Below, in pieces: positions 32,701 through 44,591 of a stretch of 64,000 nucleotides of DNA (position 1 is its first letter; every line of letters begins with the position of its first letter). Below the pieces are notes generated by a model, which worked only from the letters and a program-made list of their open reading frames with translations, was not told the origin of the DNA and did not search any database. Source of the stretch: Scenedesmus sp. ARA3 (lineage: Eukaryota > Chlorophyta > Chlorophyceae > Sphaeropleales > Scenedesmaceae). The stretch lies in contig RWJK01001984.1 of the NCBI GenBank assembly GCA_004335835.1, forward strand, positions 1-64,000, in the 5' to 3' direction. The position numbers and the translations under genes were made by a program.

Positions 32701-34441
32701 AGGAAGGCAGCAGCAGCGCCTGCAGGGGAACTGACAGAGGATGAGGGCGAGGCTGCTGCAGCACCAGCAGCAGCAGCAGCACCAACAGCACCAGGAGCAG
32801 TAGCAGCCGTTGCGGCAACCCCAGCTACAGCTGCCAAGACTGCAGCTTCAACACCAGCCACAGCAGGCAAGGCTGTAGCAGCACGTGCTGCTTCAGCAGC
32901 TGCTGCCAAGGTCGGCCTGGTGGAGCGCCTGGCTCCCAACGGGCCAGTCGTTGGTGCTGTCTGCGCTGTAGCGTTTACGCTGGTGGTGTTCCTTGCCGGG
33001 CTGCCTGCGGTGCTGGCGCCAGCTGGCTGGAGCGGCACAACGCTGAGGTAGGCGGCAGCTGCATGTACAGGCTGGGTCAGCTGTTGCTGCAGTATGTCAT
33101 CGACTGCAATGCAGAGTGCCGGAAAAGCACACGCGCGTGCTGTCATTGGCTGGGCATGCGTGTGGTGCCTGCAGCTGAGCACGATTTTGAGCACAAACAT
33201 ATCTGGTGGCTTTGACAGTTGTTGGAACACCAACCTGCACTTCAGGTGCACAGCCTTGCGTGGCACGCATCAACGCCATGCTCTCTCACGCTGCCCTGTG
33301 CTGCACCTGTCTGCCTGCCTGTCAATATGTGGCAACAGGTCTGTGCCGGCACTGATGAACAGCTACCGCTTCTGCCGCACCTGGGGCGTCGTCTCCAGCA
33401 GCAGCTCCCTGCAGCGCAGCTGGGCCGCCACCAGCACCGCAGCCGCCTCCGGCGTGCCAGGCAGCTACCTGGCCTTTGAGCTGTCCACGAGTGACGACGG
33501 CTGGGCCTGGCAGCCTGTGCGGTTCAGGCAGAGTGGCTTCGGCGGGATGAGCGCGGGGCAGGAGGGGCTGCTGGGCAGGCTGCGGTGTGTGTATGAGCCC
33601 CGGCTGCAGGGGCGGCTGGCTGCTGCTGGCAGCGGCAGCCTGGAGGACGATGCGTGGCTGCTGGGCCTGGCAGACAAGGTGCTGGAGGTGCGTGGGTCGT
33701 GTGGAGGAGGCTGGTGTGCATTTGTGATGCTGATGCTGATGTTGCCGTTGCCTGGATGCCATCACTGCTTGCCCAGCCTAGGCAGCTGCTGCGCCGGCCT
33801 TTTGCGTGGAGATTACCCTGATGTGCGTTGCTGCTAGTTTTGATGTTGGCCCACCCTGCTGCTGCTGCCGCCGCAGGGGAGCCCCGAGCTGCGCCCCTAC
33901 CTGCTGCAGCCAGTGACGCCTCACTCCTGGGTGAAGATCGACCTGGTGCGCTACACACCCGCCAGCGTGCCAGCCATGCGCGGCACTGATCATGCGGCTG
34001 TGCCTGGCGGCTGGCTGGCGCAGCACGTGGCTGAGGTGCTGCCTGTGATGCCTCGCGGGGACCCGGACTGGAGGGAGACGCTGGCGCAGCTGGGCATGGC
34101 GGCTGCTGCTGAGGCACCAAGGTGAGGGCTGGCGTTGACGGGCTGCTGCAGCGTAGTGTGTAGTCAGCCACAGTCCACGGGCTTGCATTGGTGAGGCGGC
34201 GACCTCAGTGCCGTACTTGTGAGAGTCAAGCAATGTTTGCGCCACACTTAAAGGTTCCATATGTCTGCCTGTGCTCTGGTGCTGCTGCAGGTCTGTTTTT
34301 GCGGATGCAGCGGCACATGTGACCTACCCGGGATGGCTGCTGGCTGCGCTGCTGGCGGCTGTGGCACTCAGGCACTGCCTGTTGCCTGGGGGCCTGGTGT
34401 ACAGCTTGCGTGCAGAGGGGCTGAGCAAGGCAGTGTTATGA
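29726..34441 (+). CDS. Lipase maturation factor (LMF) family, enlarged
   Basis: Nine exons (29726-29749, 29933-30090, 30279-30497, 30677-31000, 31323-31675, 31943-33047, 33339-33687, 33877-34121, 34291-34441) sum to 2928 bases, 975 residues. LMF proteins are multi-pass ER membrane proteins needed for folding and export of certain lipases. Family features are SPLLYGQYGLQPI, LWLLYLSVASVGQAF, AVLLEVTF, LRWLLFKLLLLTSSAKALTA, LTWLSQALPAPL, AALCLAVLDDSW and, near the C-terminus, FELSTSDDGWAWQPVRFR and SWVKIDLVRY, ending in a last membrane helix. The first exon encodes only MDRRISVQ. Exon 6 inserts about 300 residues of Ala-rich, Arg/Lys-rich low-complexity sequence that is not part of the usual family, making this longer than the roughly 550-700 residues expected. 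Intron 5 has no stop and a length divisible by three. Confidence 0.85.
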
Positions 34442-35261
34442 TAGTACGCTGAGCAATAGTCGGGAACGATCGGGTGGGGTCTTTTAGACAAAGATGCTAG
34501 CATCGTGTCATTTCATCTGGTGCTGTCAGATGTTGGTGTGGGGTGGGTGGGGCTCGCAACGCTGTTGACCCGTAGTTGCTCCCCTGACGACACAGGCTGT
34601 GCTTGTGCAGGTGTGCGTGCAGGGTGGATGCAGCGTACTGGCTTAACCATTGCAATAGCTTGGATGCAAGAGACAAAGGCAGCTGTGCTGTTAGAAACCA
34701 TGACAACTGGTAGCAGGTTGTGCCCCAACATTGCACTTGTGACTGTGAGTGCGGTGCTGCAGCACAGCCGTTTGCTCCTGAAGTGATGTGTGTCGGGTTG
34801 CACTGCGTGTGCCGCAGTGTCTGCAGCAGACTTGTGCTTTGAGATTGCATTGCCTGTGCTTCGAGTGCTTGTACATGTTATGGGGCGAACGTGGTCACAG
34901 ATAGGCTGAGCGCACGCACGCGTGTCGCTGACTCAGCTGGGCCGAAGTAAATCAGTTCTATGTGTATACTCATCTTTGTTGTACTGCTTCCTGGGTAACC
35001 TATGGCGTTGAGCTCAAGTTGATGGCAAAGCTTTCCACGGCACTTGCAGTCTCTGTTTTGGGGTATGTAGTATCCATGTGCAGCTGCTAACGCTGGCTAC
35101 GGATACGTGGCTGCCGTAGTCAGCCACGTTCAAAACCACCGCAAAAACAGAGGCTCTCGACTGTCAAACTGCAGACACGCCTCAATTTTGTCATGGTTAC
35201 CAGTGCTAAAGCCGCCCTTTGGGCAGTCGGTGGCAGGCGCATTGCGCAATTCTCAATGCCT
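34442..35261. other. Convergent intergenic region
   Basis: It separates the LMF stop (+) from the TSR1 stop (-) and so holds both 3' UTRs. No gene was recognised. Confidence 0.6.
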
Positions 35262-36699
35262 TCAAGCAAAGCTCGCCATGCCCAGGCCGCCCTGCTGCTG
35301 CGCCGCCGCCGGCCACTTGGGGAACACGCGCTTGTACAGGCTCATGCACACCGCGTCCCGCTGCTGCACAGGCCCATCAAACCTCGCCTTGAAGGCACCG
35401 TGCGTGCCCAACGGCTCAGTGATGCGGCCGCGCCTGCCACTCTTCGTCCAGAGCTCAACGGGCTTGAACCAGCGGATGTCATCCGGATTGAAGAACATCA
35501 GCCGCACCACGCCACGCGTCTTGTGCACGCGCACGGGGTAGCCGGAGAGCACAATCTTCTTCACGACCAGGCGGTCCGGGTCGCAGGAGCGCAGCGCGCC
35601 AGTGGCCGCCAGCTGCGGCTTCTGGCCAGGCACCACCTGCGGGATGAAACATGAAGCAGAGACAAGCAGAAGCAAGAGCGAGTGAGGACTGCTGTAGCAA
35701 CAGATGGATCAAATATTGAGCATGCACTGTGAAGACGACCTGCACCTGTGCATACCACAATGTGCGGCACCATTGTCAAGCGCCCCGAGGATAGCGTGTT
35801 CAGTCTATACACAGATGTCAGATATGCGAAAGGGCTGCTGCGCAATACTCCGCACCTTGAACGCCAGCAGCGGCAGCGGAGGGAAGCTGATGGGTGCGTA
35901 CAGGCTGCCCACTGCAGTCTTGCCAGGGTGCAGGAAGCGCTCCATCTTGTTCTTATCCGCCCCCTGTGCATCATCAGACAGCACCGGCTGGCCTGTGAAT
36001 GACCTCAAGCCACACACCAGCAGCAGCTCCTCCTTGTTGCGGATGGTTTCAGTGTAACTCGCAGCCTTCTTCATGCTGAAGTTCACCACCGAGAGCTTCG
36101 CCTCGTGCTGCAGCAGGCCGTACACGGTCAGCGGCACTGCGCCGGTGGCACTAGTGACACCGGCATCAAATGACATGCCGTCGTCACCGGCGGCAGCAGC
36201 AGCGCAGGCGGCGGCTGCGGCTGCAGCTGCTGCTGTGCGCTCCAGCACTGCTGCTGCTGCAGCGGCTGGCACATCTGCCAGTACTAGAGTCACCCAGCTG
36301 CCTGGTAGCACGCAGCAGGGGTCGCTGCCATCTGTCGCGCGTGCCTGTTTGCCACACAAGGACGAGAGCGCAGCAGAAGCAGGAGCCAGTCAGTTAAATG
36401 ACCCAGGAGTAAAGCTAGCCGATGTCTGGTTCAAGATGGCTCACAGTCCGTCACAGGAATAAAGCTAGGCTGCATTCCCACCAGCACTGCGTTCGCAGTG
36501 TTCATCAAAGACCACTGCCACAACTACAATCTTGCTGGCATATACCTTTGAGGCATTACCAGCAGCAACCACTCACCACTGCCTCGTGTGCGCGCTTGGC
36601 GGTGCGCTTGAAGTTTTCAAAAGCAAAAACGCGGCCGTACTCCGCAGGCAGGCCCTCGCGCGCATCCCAGGGGCTGCTGCGGAAGCTCTTCAGGCCCCT

Positions 36700-36784
<85 letters not shown>

Positions 36785-39700
36785 CAGCAGCACTGTGTAG
36801 ACCATCACATCTGTATATACACATATGAAGCACCATGTGATTCAGGCAGGTGCAGTTCACCACACAGGATCAATGCAACCCCGCATATCTAACTGCTAAC
36901 AGCTGGCTGTGGCTGATTGACAGTGGGCACCCACCTATACTTGGCAAAGCGCTGGCGAGCGAGCATGTCCTGCGGAGTGTCGATCTCATCTGGATACTCT
37001 GCATCCTCAGCCTCAGCCTGCAAGGCAGCAGCACACAGAGCAGCAGCACAGCACAGGGGCAGCAGTTTAGCGCACATTGAACGTGCTGACAACGACAGCA
37101 GCGTCAGGTGATGACAGGGGCTGAAGTTGTACTGCTGCCACACAACTTCTAACTGTTGACTTGCACCACATATGCAATGCCCTACCAATTGATGCACAGC
37201 AGCTGTACATGCTAGCAGCAGGCCTAAGCGCAGCAGCATCAGACACGGCCCTGTAAACTGGCAGATCTTCCCTAACCCCGGCAGCCCAAAACCACACGCA
37301 ACCCAATCAACCAACGCAGGCAGCTGCGCCAGCCCTCACCATGCGCTTGGCCTTGAGCTCCTCCCGCAGCCGCTGAGCTGCCGCCTGCTCAGCCTCCTCA
37401 TCATCGCCCATCATGCTTGCATCGTCATCGCCCTCATCACCAGCAGCAGCGCCGTAGTCCTCCTCAGAGGCAAGGTCCTCAGACAGCGGCACAGCTGAGG
37501 GGGCGCCGCCAGCAGCAGCAGCATCCTCAGCCATGGCAGCATCGTCGTCTGTTGGTGTTGCAGGTAGAGCAGCAGCAGCAGAAGCAGCAGCAGCGAAGAA
37601 GCAGTTAGCAGGCACATCAACAGCATAGCGTGCAAAGCAGCCAAGTGCTGACTGCAGCATCTTGCTTACCACAGGCACGCGTAAAGTATGTTGGCAGAAG
37701 GATGTGCAAGGAACCTTTCAAACAGCTAGAGCATTCATTGAATGCAGTGTCTCCTGGGTCCGACACAGGCAGCAGCGGAGAGCTGTGCGCGCCTGCTTTA
37801 TACCAGGAGGTCTGCTGTCCCCTCAGGCTGTACTGCAGGGCAGCTGCGGTGGAAAACGCCACACGCAGCGCTGCAAGCTTGGGCATGATACAAGTAGTTA
37901 CAGCTACACACAATCAGGCACAACTGGACAACGGTAAATACAAAAAACTTGAGACTTTCAACTTGCTGGAAAGCTGCTCACCCTCCTCCTCGTCATCATT
38001 GTCATCGCTGCCGCTGACCTCGTCGTCGTCCAGGATCCAGGCCGCCTGGTACTCGCTAGTGCCGGCAGGCAGCCGCCGCTTGCGCAGCTTGGAGCCGCCA
38101 GCAGCAGCAGCAAGCTCCTCCTCAGTGGGCCACGTCTGCTCGCCTGCAGATGCATTGGTGTCAAGCAAGTCACGTTGGGTTATGATCAGCAAGTGCAGCA
38201 GGCCGAGCATGCAAGTTAGGGCTGCTGGGTGGGGAAGCAGTGCAGGGTAGAGCCCGCCAGTGCAGATAAAAGCTGCGCATGTAGGCACTTGAGCACTGAG
38301 CACAACCCCACATGCAATGTGTGACGAGCTACGCGCGTGCAAGCACAGGTCGTGGTGGCTGGCGGGTGGCACGAGCTTGCTTCTGCTGAAGCACGACCAA
38401 ACCAAGAATGCAATGCATGACAGCTGGAGTCTGCTGTAGTGTGGGCGGGGTGCAGCAAGTGCCAGCTGATGCACCGCAAGCCACTGCACACAAAACACCA
38501 CAGTGCAGTGCCAGGCACATGCAGAGCAGGCAGAGCCTCACCATCCAAGGGGTCTGGCTCATTCTCGCGCACAAGTGCTTCCTGCTGCTCCGGGTCAGGC
38601 AGCGCTAGCACAGCACCAGCAGCAGCAGCAGCAGCGCCAACAACGTCCTGCATGTCCATGTCCATGGCACCACCCTTCTTATGTTGCCGCTGCTGCGGCG
38701 GCGGCTGCGCAACTGCTGCTGCTGGGTCGGGTGGCCCCTCTATCCGCAGGATGCGGGAGTCCCCGGCACCAGGAACAGTAATCAGCTGGTTAGCTGACAG
38801 GCCCTGTGCACGTACATAGCCAGTCAACCGCAGCTGACCAAGCTGCTGCTGCTGCTGGTCATCCTGCTGCTGCTGCTGCTCGTTGAGCTGGAAGCTGGCC
38901 TGCTGCACCATGACATACGGCCGCTGCCGCCGCCACACAGGCAGCTGCGGCATACTGTCGGCTACTGTGCGCAGCAGCTGCTGCATGTCCTGCGTGTTGT
39001 CACCAGCCACCAGCTTGGTGTCACCCGGCAGGTGCTGCTGCAGGGCCTTCTCAGCACGCTTCTTGGCTGCTGAGCGCCGCTTGAGGTCTGCTGAAGAGCC
39101 CTTGGCTGATGCTGCTGCACCACCTGTTGCTGCTGCATCATCCTCGCCATCAATGCCCATAGCATCTGCTGTTACTGTTACAGCTGCAGTTGAGCCATGC
39201 TGCTGCTGCTGGTTCAGCACCACTGCAATCGTGCTGGGGAGGCCCATAGCCCGCAGCACTGTGAGGCAGCTGCTGCCTGCAGCATCCACACTGACTGCAC
39301 CCTCCTGACCGGGCAGCAGCAGCAGCAGCACCTCTGCTGCCTTTGCCAAGTCCACAATAGCCAGCGGGTCCTGAATGCAGGCATGCAGAAAGGTGGCAGC
39401 AGCACAGCAAGATGCACGCTCAACTTGTAGCTGTGAAACTGCATGTTGCAGGGCTGAAAGCTGCTAAATGCAAAGTGTGATTTATGCCCTGAACATCAGC
39501 CACCAATTAGAAAGGTTGTGCTGGCTTCTGCTGCTGGTATTAATGTAGCCGCCTTGCACAACAGCACAATGCTCAGATAACTAGTTGCCCAGCAGCACAC
39601 TACTCACATCCCTGTCGAGCGGCGCTGGTAGCAGGGTCAGCCGCACTCGCTGCCGCCCTTGCGCCAGGATTGTGCACAAGCTGCCATTTGCTGCTGCTGC

Positions 39701-40384
39701 TGTTGTTCCTGGTGAGCCTGCTGCTGCTAGCAGCCCAGCCAACAGTGGTGCTGGGTTCACATCAGCTGAAAGAGGCAGGATTGCTACCACAACCGGCGCG
39801 GAATGGCGGCGGCGCGCCTCAAGCAGTTCATTGCGTTTTGCGTCTCTGCAGGTCACAAACATGGCAGCAGCCCACGCGCACAATGAGAGGCGGCGCATCC
39901 TCTTCCAGTCCTGTTGCTGGACCATGGTGGTTGCTGGACCATGGCCAGCCTTACGCGTCAGCACAAAAAAGGAACACACGGAGTAACCGTCGGGACCAGC
40001 AGCTGCAGCAATACTTACTGAGAATAACCTGTCTCGCAAGTACGTTGCAACAAGCACCATGCAGCCAAGGAGCGTTCACATGCTGCTCAGGCTGCTGCTG
40101 TTGCTGCTGCCATTGCACACCTGTGCTGCTTGGAGGCCTGAGCACGCTCTAGCTTGTTCGAGTGACTGGCAGACTTGATGGAAGTACGAGGCCCGCTCCC
40201 GCCCTCTTTCTTGAGCTTATGCTTATCACGAGCGCTCTTCCCAGCATGTCTGCCAGCTTTGTGCCCCTGCAGAGCATGCGCGATCCAAAGCTTAGACGGG
40301 TTCAAAACGCATCTTCAGTAAACATTAAAGTAAACGTATGGACCTCACCTTGTTCCTTTGCCCGTGGGCTGAGGGGCCGCCCAT
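35262..40384 (-). CDS. TSR1: Pre-rRNA processing / 40S maturation factor TSR1
   Basis: Ten exons (40384-40349, 40266-40121, 39845-39608, 39370-38542, 38143-37982, 37548-37340, 37017-36935, 36697-36577, 36344-35856, 35636-35262) sum to 2688 bases, 895 residues. TSR1 is a nucleolar/cytoplasmic GTPase-like assembly factor that holds pre-40S subunits immature. Diagnostic segments in order are the basic N-terminus (GHKAGRHAGKSARDKHKL), SAPVVVAILPLSADVNPAPL, EQTWPTEEEL, LPAGTSEYQAAWI, PDEIDTPQDMLARQRFAKYR, GLKSFRSSPWDAREGLP, GLLQHEAKLSVVNFSM, NKMERFLHP, SLYAPISFPPLPLLAFK, WFKPVELWTKSGRRGRITEP and LGTHGAFKARFDGPVQQRD. BMS1 is related, but the EQTWPTEE and NKMERFL segments favour TSR1. Ala- and Gln-rich inserts and acidic runs make it somewhat longer than usual. 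No lesion was seen. Confidence 0.94.
36698..36782 (-). repeat. Long triplet tract abutting TSR1 exon 8 acceptor
   Basis: About 27 uninterrupted CAG units on the plus strand (CTG in the sense direction) run directly into the acceptor of the exon starting at 36697. Confidence 0.93.
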
Positions 40385-41122
40385 AGCTGTACTATGTGTT
40401 CAACAATCCCAGTGGCGGCATGCAACATGCCCGCAGACTCTAGATAAGTGTTGTCAACGCTTCTTAAATTCTCTAAGTTTGCTGCGTGGCACTTTTCATG
40501 CTGGGCTTGGTGTGTCACTGACAGGCACAGCTGCTACAGCCGGTGCAACTCTGCAAGGTGCTTCTAAGCGGCAGTCGTGCTTTGTTCAAGACTATAGTAG
40601 TTGAATGTTGAGTTGAAAGCACTGCCTTAGTACCCTGACTAGTCAAGCACGCAGAGAAAGTAAGCCGGTACACTCTGTTGTCCTGCAAAGCAGCACTCTC
40701 AGCCCAACAGCCTTTTCAAGGTAAGCAAAACGTATGTTTCGAAGAAGTTTCAGTATACAATGGTGATTAGCGATGGAAGAGGCGTACTTGCAAGCCACTT
40801 CACAGTTGTCGCACTTTGCTGCTCTTCCGGCAGCAAGCAGACCAAGCTGCAACAATGTGTTTACACGGACACCTAATGCTATTGAAATTTTGTTTGAAGC
40901 CGCACAATGCAGCTGCTCATAGCACGCGCAGCTTGCACAGATTCCCACGTCCATGCCTTGCAATGCCTTGCCTAGCTGTCAAGGAATTTTGCCCTCTCTA
41001 ACCTGAAAGACATGTTGTCTTGTGTGTGTTGCCACATGTGCTACCTATTCCGCCCAACACAGACACGCTTTGAGCAGCCAGTGCAAACCGCCAACAGTCT
41101 GCCAGGCCAGGCAACTGCTGCC
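40385..41122. promoter_or_regulatory. Divergent promoter region of TSR1 and ARM-SAM gene
   Basis: The 738 bases between the two start codons must hold both promoters. No defined element was recognised. The open frame continues upstream of 41123, so part of the right side could be coding if translation of the ARM-SAM gene begins earlier. Confidence 0.45.
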
Positions 41123-44100
41123 ATGGCAGCCGTGTGTGCCTCCTGGTCTGCTGGGCAGCATCTCGCAAGCCTGGGCAGCCTGGCCACCAAGCTGGATAGG
41201 CTGGAGAGGCAGGCAGAGCTACTAGACAGCTGGCAAGAGGAGAGGGAGCAGGTGCGTGCTTGCAGGACAGGGGGCAACTCGAGTTCCTGCTACAGGAATG
41301 CCAGACAAACAGCTGTGCAGCACCCCTGCTGCCATTTTGCCAAAACAAGGTTGTGTCATGAGCCTGAAAACAGCAGGGGAAGGGGTGATGCAGGCCATCA
41401 CACCGTTGATGTTGCGCTTTGATGGCCGGCACCACCTGGTCAGGGCCAGGCGGGCAGAGGTGTAGGTAACCACACCACTTCTCCGACATTCCTGCAAGCT
41501 CTTTCTGACTTTTGCATGGCGCGATGCATCCAGTCATTCAAACGAATCTCATGCCTTATGCCACCTGATGCCTCTGACCCCTCCCTGCCGCCTCTGTGCT
41601 GTCTCTGCTGTGCTGCTGCCTGCCCTGTAGCTTGAGCTGCTCAAGGCCCACAGGCCTGCTCAGCAGCAGCAGGCCCTCAGCGAGCAGGTGACCTGCCTCA
41701 AGGCCTGCATCTCATCAGTCGCAGACGCTGAGCTGGATGGTGATGACGAGCTGCTGGCCATCACTGCAGCACACGCCTCCAGCTATGCGGTGCAACTCAT
41801 CAAGAGCGCAGCAGACCCGGCTGTCCTGCCCTGCAAGGTGCGTGGTGCTGCCACAATTAAGGCACGGTTGCTGTTGTGAGCTGTGAACATACCATATGCA
41901 GTGCCTGCAGGAACAGTTGTGCTTGTGTAGCTGCTTAGCACGTGTTCCAGCTGAAACAAACTGTGCTGACCATGCTCAGTCCTTGCATCCTGCTTCTGCT
42001 GGTCCATGATAATAGATAATTTTGTATCGCCCTGCCCTCCACCTCTCCTTGTTTGCAGGGGAGCCAGGTCGTGACTGACCTGGCAGCAGCCACGCTGTGC
42101 ATGCTGTCTCAGCGCACGCCTGCACACGAGCCCCTGGCATCTGCGGGAGCTATACCTGCGCTGCTGCAGCTGCTGGACCCGCTGCAGAGCGCGTGTGCTG
42201 TGGACAATGCTGCCAAGGCGCTCGGCAACCTGTCTGCTGATGCTGCGTGCCGCTCGCTCATGCGCAGCAGTGGCGGCGTTGGTGCGTTGGTGCGCCTGCT
42301 AAAGGACGATTGCCCAGACACCATGCAGGTGAGGATCGGCAAATCTGTTTGCTGCAGTCGCCTTTCTGAGTTGCTTGGAGACGGCTGTCTGTTGGTTTCT
42401 CGGAAGCACCAAAACGCGCAGCTTTGAGTCAGCATCTTGCCATCAGCTGTAGCAGGCTATCACACCTGCATTATGAGTGCGCACCAAACTGAGCTGTCGC
42501 CCGCTGCTGCTTCTTTTCCTGCAGGCCTCAGCTGCTGCCTCGCTGGCACTGCTGGCCGCGCGTGACGGCGTGGTGCAGGACAGCCTGCGCTACCTGGGGG
42601 GCATTCCTCTGCTGGTGCACCTGCTGACAAGCACACAGCCACATGTGGCGGAGGCAGCAAGGTAAGCAGCGAGAGCAGGGGCGCCTGTGCCGCTTGCTGC
42701 ATGTGGTGTTCTGTTGCTGATACAGTTGCTGCCCACTGGTGACACCTGATTTGCCTGCTGACACAACAGGTGCCGAGTCAGTGGTGTTTTTTGCTGTCAA
42801 TAGCATGTCATTCATGCCACAGTCATCACCATCATGACACTGCGACAAGGCAAGTATTACCGTTGATTTTGACTCTCTAAACTCACACTGCCTGTTTGCG
42901 ATCTTGACATCGCCGCTGCCTTTGTCCCGCTGTTGCCGCTTGCAGGTGCTGCCTGTGCGCCCTCAAGCACACAAACCCGCGCAATGCCGCAGAGATCCTG
43001 TCCAGCCTGCGCTCCAGCGATGCCCTGGCACGTGACTACTACAAGCTCAAGGATGCGCTGGCCCTGCTTGACGAGTCTCCCTCCCCAGCACTGACCGGCA
43101 GTCTGGCCGCAGCCAGCTGCACAGGATCCACAGGCGGCAAGGCTGCTGCCCGCGCCAAGGCTGCAGCGCGCGAGCTGCTGCTGGACAGGGTGTGCGAGGA
43201 GGCGCGGCGCGAGGTGGCTGCTGCAGCGGTGCAGGTGGTGGATGCAGTAGAGCAGGAGGTCCTGCACAGGAAGATCAGGTGCGCACAGTAGATGGACTCC
43301 TTGTTTTGCGTGCAATGGCGGATTACAGGTGGAGCTTGCTGCAAATGGCTGATTGTCGTGCCTGTTGCTGCTGTCTTTAGATTGTTGCAGAGTCCGGGGC
43401 GATGCTGCTGGTATGCTGTGACTGACACTGCTGTTGTTCTTGCCACTGCAGCCGGGCGCAGCGCCCGCTCAAGGCCCTCCACACTGACCTGGACGCCTCA
43501 TTCGCCCTGCTGAAGGTGTCCCTGGCAGAAACCAAGGCAGCAGCAGCAGCACGCAAGGCAGCAGCTGCCGTGGCAGCAAGGACGCTGTACATCCCAGGCA
43601 GCCCTGTTGCCAGCAGTGGCACCATCGCAGCATACAGGCCAGGCAGTGCCCCGTCAAGGCCTAGCTACAGCCGCGCAAGTGGGCTGGATGTGACGCCTGC
43701 TTGCAGGACAGCACAGGGCAAGCACCTGATGCGGTACACATGCGATGAGGTGAGCATGCTGCTGCGGTGACGGGACGTGCTGCGGTGCATCTTGTACATG
43801 TCCGTTGGTAGTGTGTGAATGCTCAGGTGTTGCAGCTGGTTAATCTGCCAGATGGAGCCTTTGCCTATCTGCAGTTGTTTCGTGTTTTGTGCATTGGCAC
43901 AGCGCTGTGCTGCGCTGGACAAGTAGGTGCGCTGAAGTGTCACACCCTTTAAAGGCAAAAACCTTGACAACTGCCTGGATGTGCACGCGCCTGCAGGTGG
44001 TCGCGCTGCTGCAGGAGATGGGCCTGGATGCGCACGACACGCGGCCCATCAAGAAGGCGGGACTCAACGGCGCGGAGCTGCTGCTGCTGGAGGAGCCGCA

Positions 44101-44591
44101 GCTGATGGAGCTGCTGGGCCTGCCCAAGCACAAGGCGCGCCGCCTGCGCAGGCTGCAGGTGCGTAGACGCAGTGGTGAAACAGGATGGCATCCGTTTGTT
44201 GCGCACCACAGTTTGAGTACGTTATTATTGTGAACAACCCTGCTTTGCCTTTTGCAGCACGCCTGCGCTGTTCCTCCTGCAGCTGCTTGACATCTGCAGT
44301 TGGTGCACACATGCTGATGATCATGCTGTACTGCACCTGCAGGACGCCATGCGCCTGTATGATGCCATCGCCACACGCGTGGCACAGCCGCGCCTGACCG
44401 ACATTGAGCTGCGCCTGTGGCTGGCAGGCCAGGGCTGCAGCAGCGGCGAGGCGGGGCGGGTGATGAAGCTGCTGCGCAGTCTGGTGATGAACGACGCTGA
44501 GGCGCCTTATGTGTCCGCCTGGGAGTGGTCGGTGGGCTGGACATGGGTGATGCACGCTCTGGAGGTGTATGGTGTGGAGTGGCGGGCGTAG
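41123..44591 (+). CDS. Armadillo-repeat and SAM-domain protein
   Basis: Eight exons (41123-41251, 41631-41837, 42059-42328, 42525-42661, 42946-43278, 43452-43749, 43997-44158, 44343-44591) sum to 1785 bases, 594 residues. The N-terminus is a coiled coil (LATKLDRLERQAELLDSWQE). Exons 3-5 hold armadillo-type helices: AGAIPALLQLLDP, VDNAAKALGNLS, GVGALVRLL, ASLALLAARDGV, GGIPLLVHLL. Exon 5 continues into an Ala/Arg-rich helical stretch. Exons 7-8 form a SAM domain (VVALLQEMGLDAHD, LNGAELLLLEEPQLMELLGL, KHKARRLRRL), then a Trp-rich tail (SAWEWSVGWTWVMHALEV). ARM and SAM modules mediate protein-protein contacts, probably oligomeric and cytoplasmic. SARM1 combines the same modules with a TIR domain, which is absent here. 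The start is the first ATG in frame with good context; an upstream exon is possible. Function is unknown. Confidence 0.75.

Noticed and set aside
31926..33266. Minus-strand 446-codon open frame opposite LMF exon 6
   Set aside because: It is Ala/Ser/Pro-rich antisense of the low-complexity insert; the plus strand is fixed by LMF homology on both sides.
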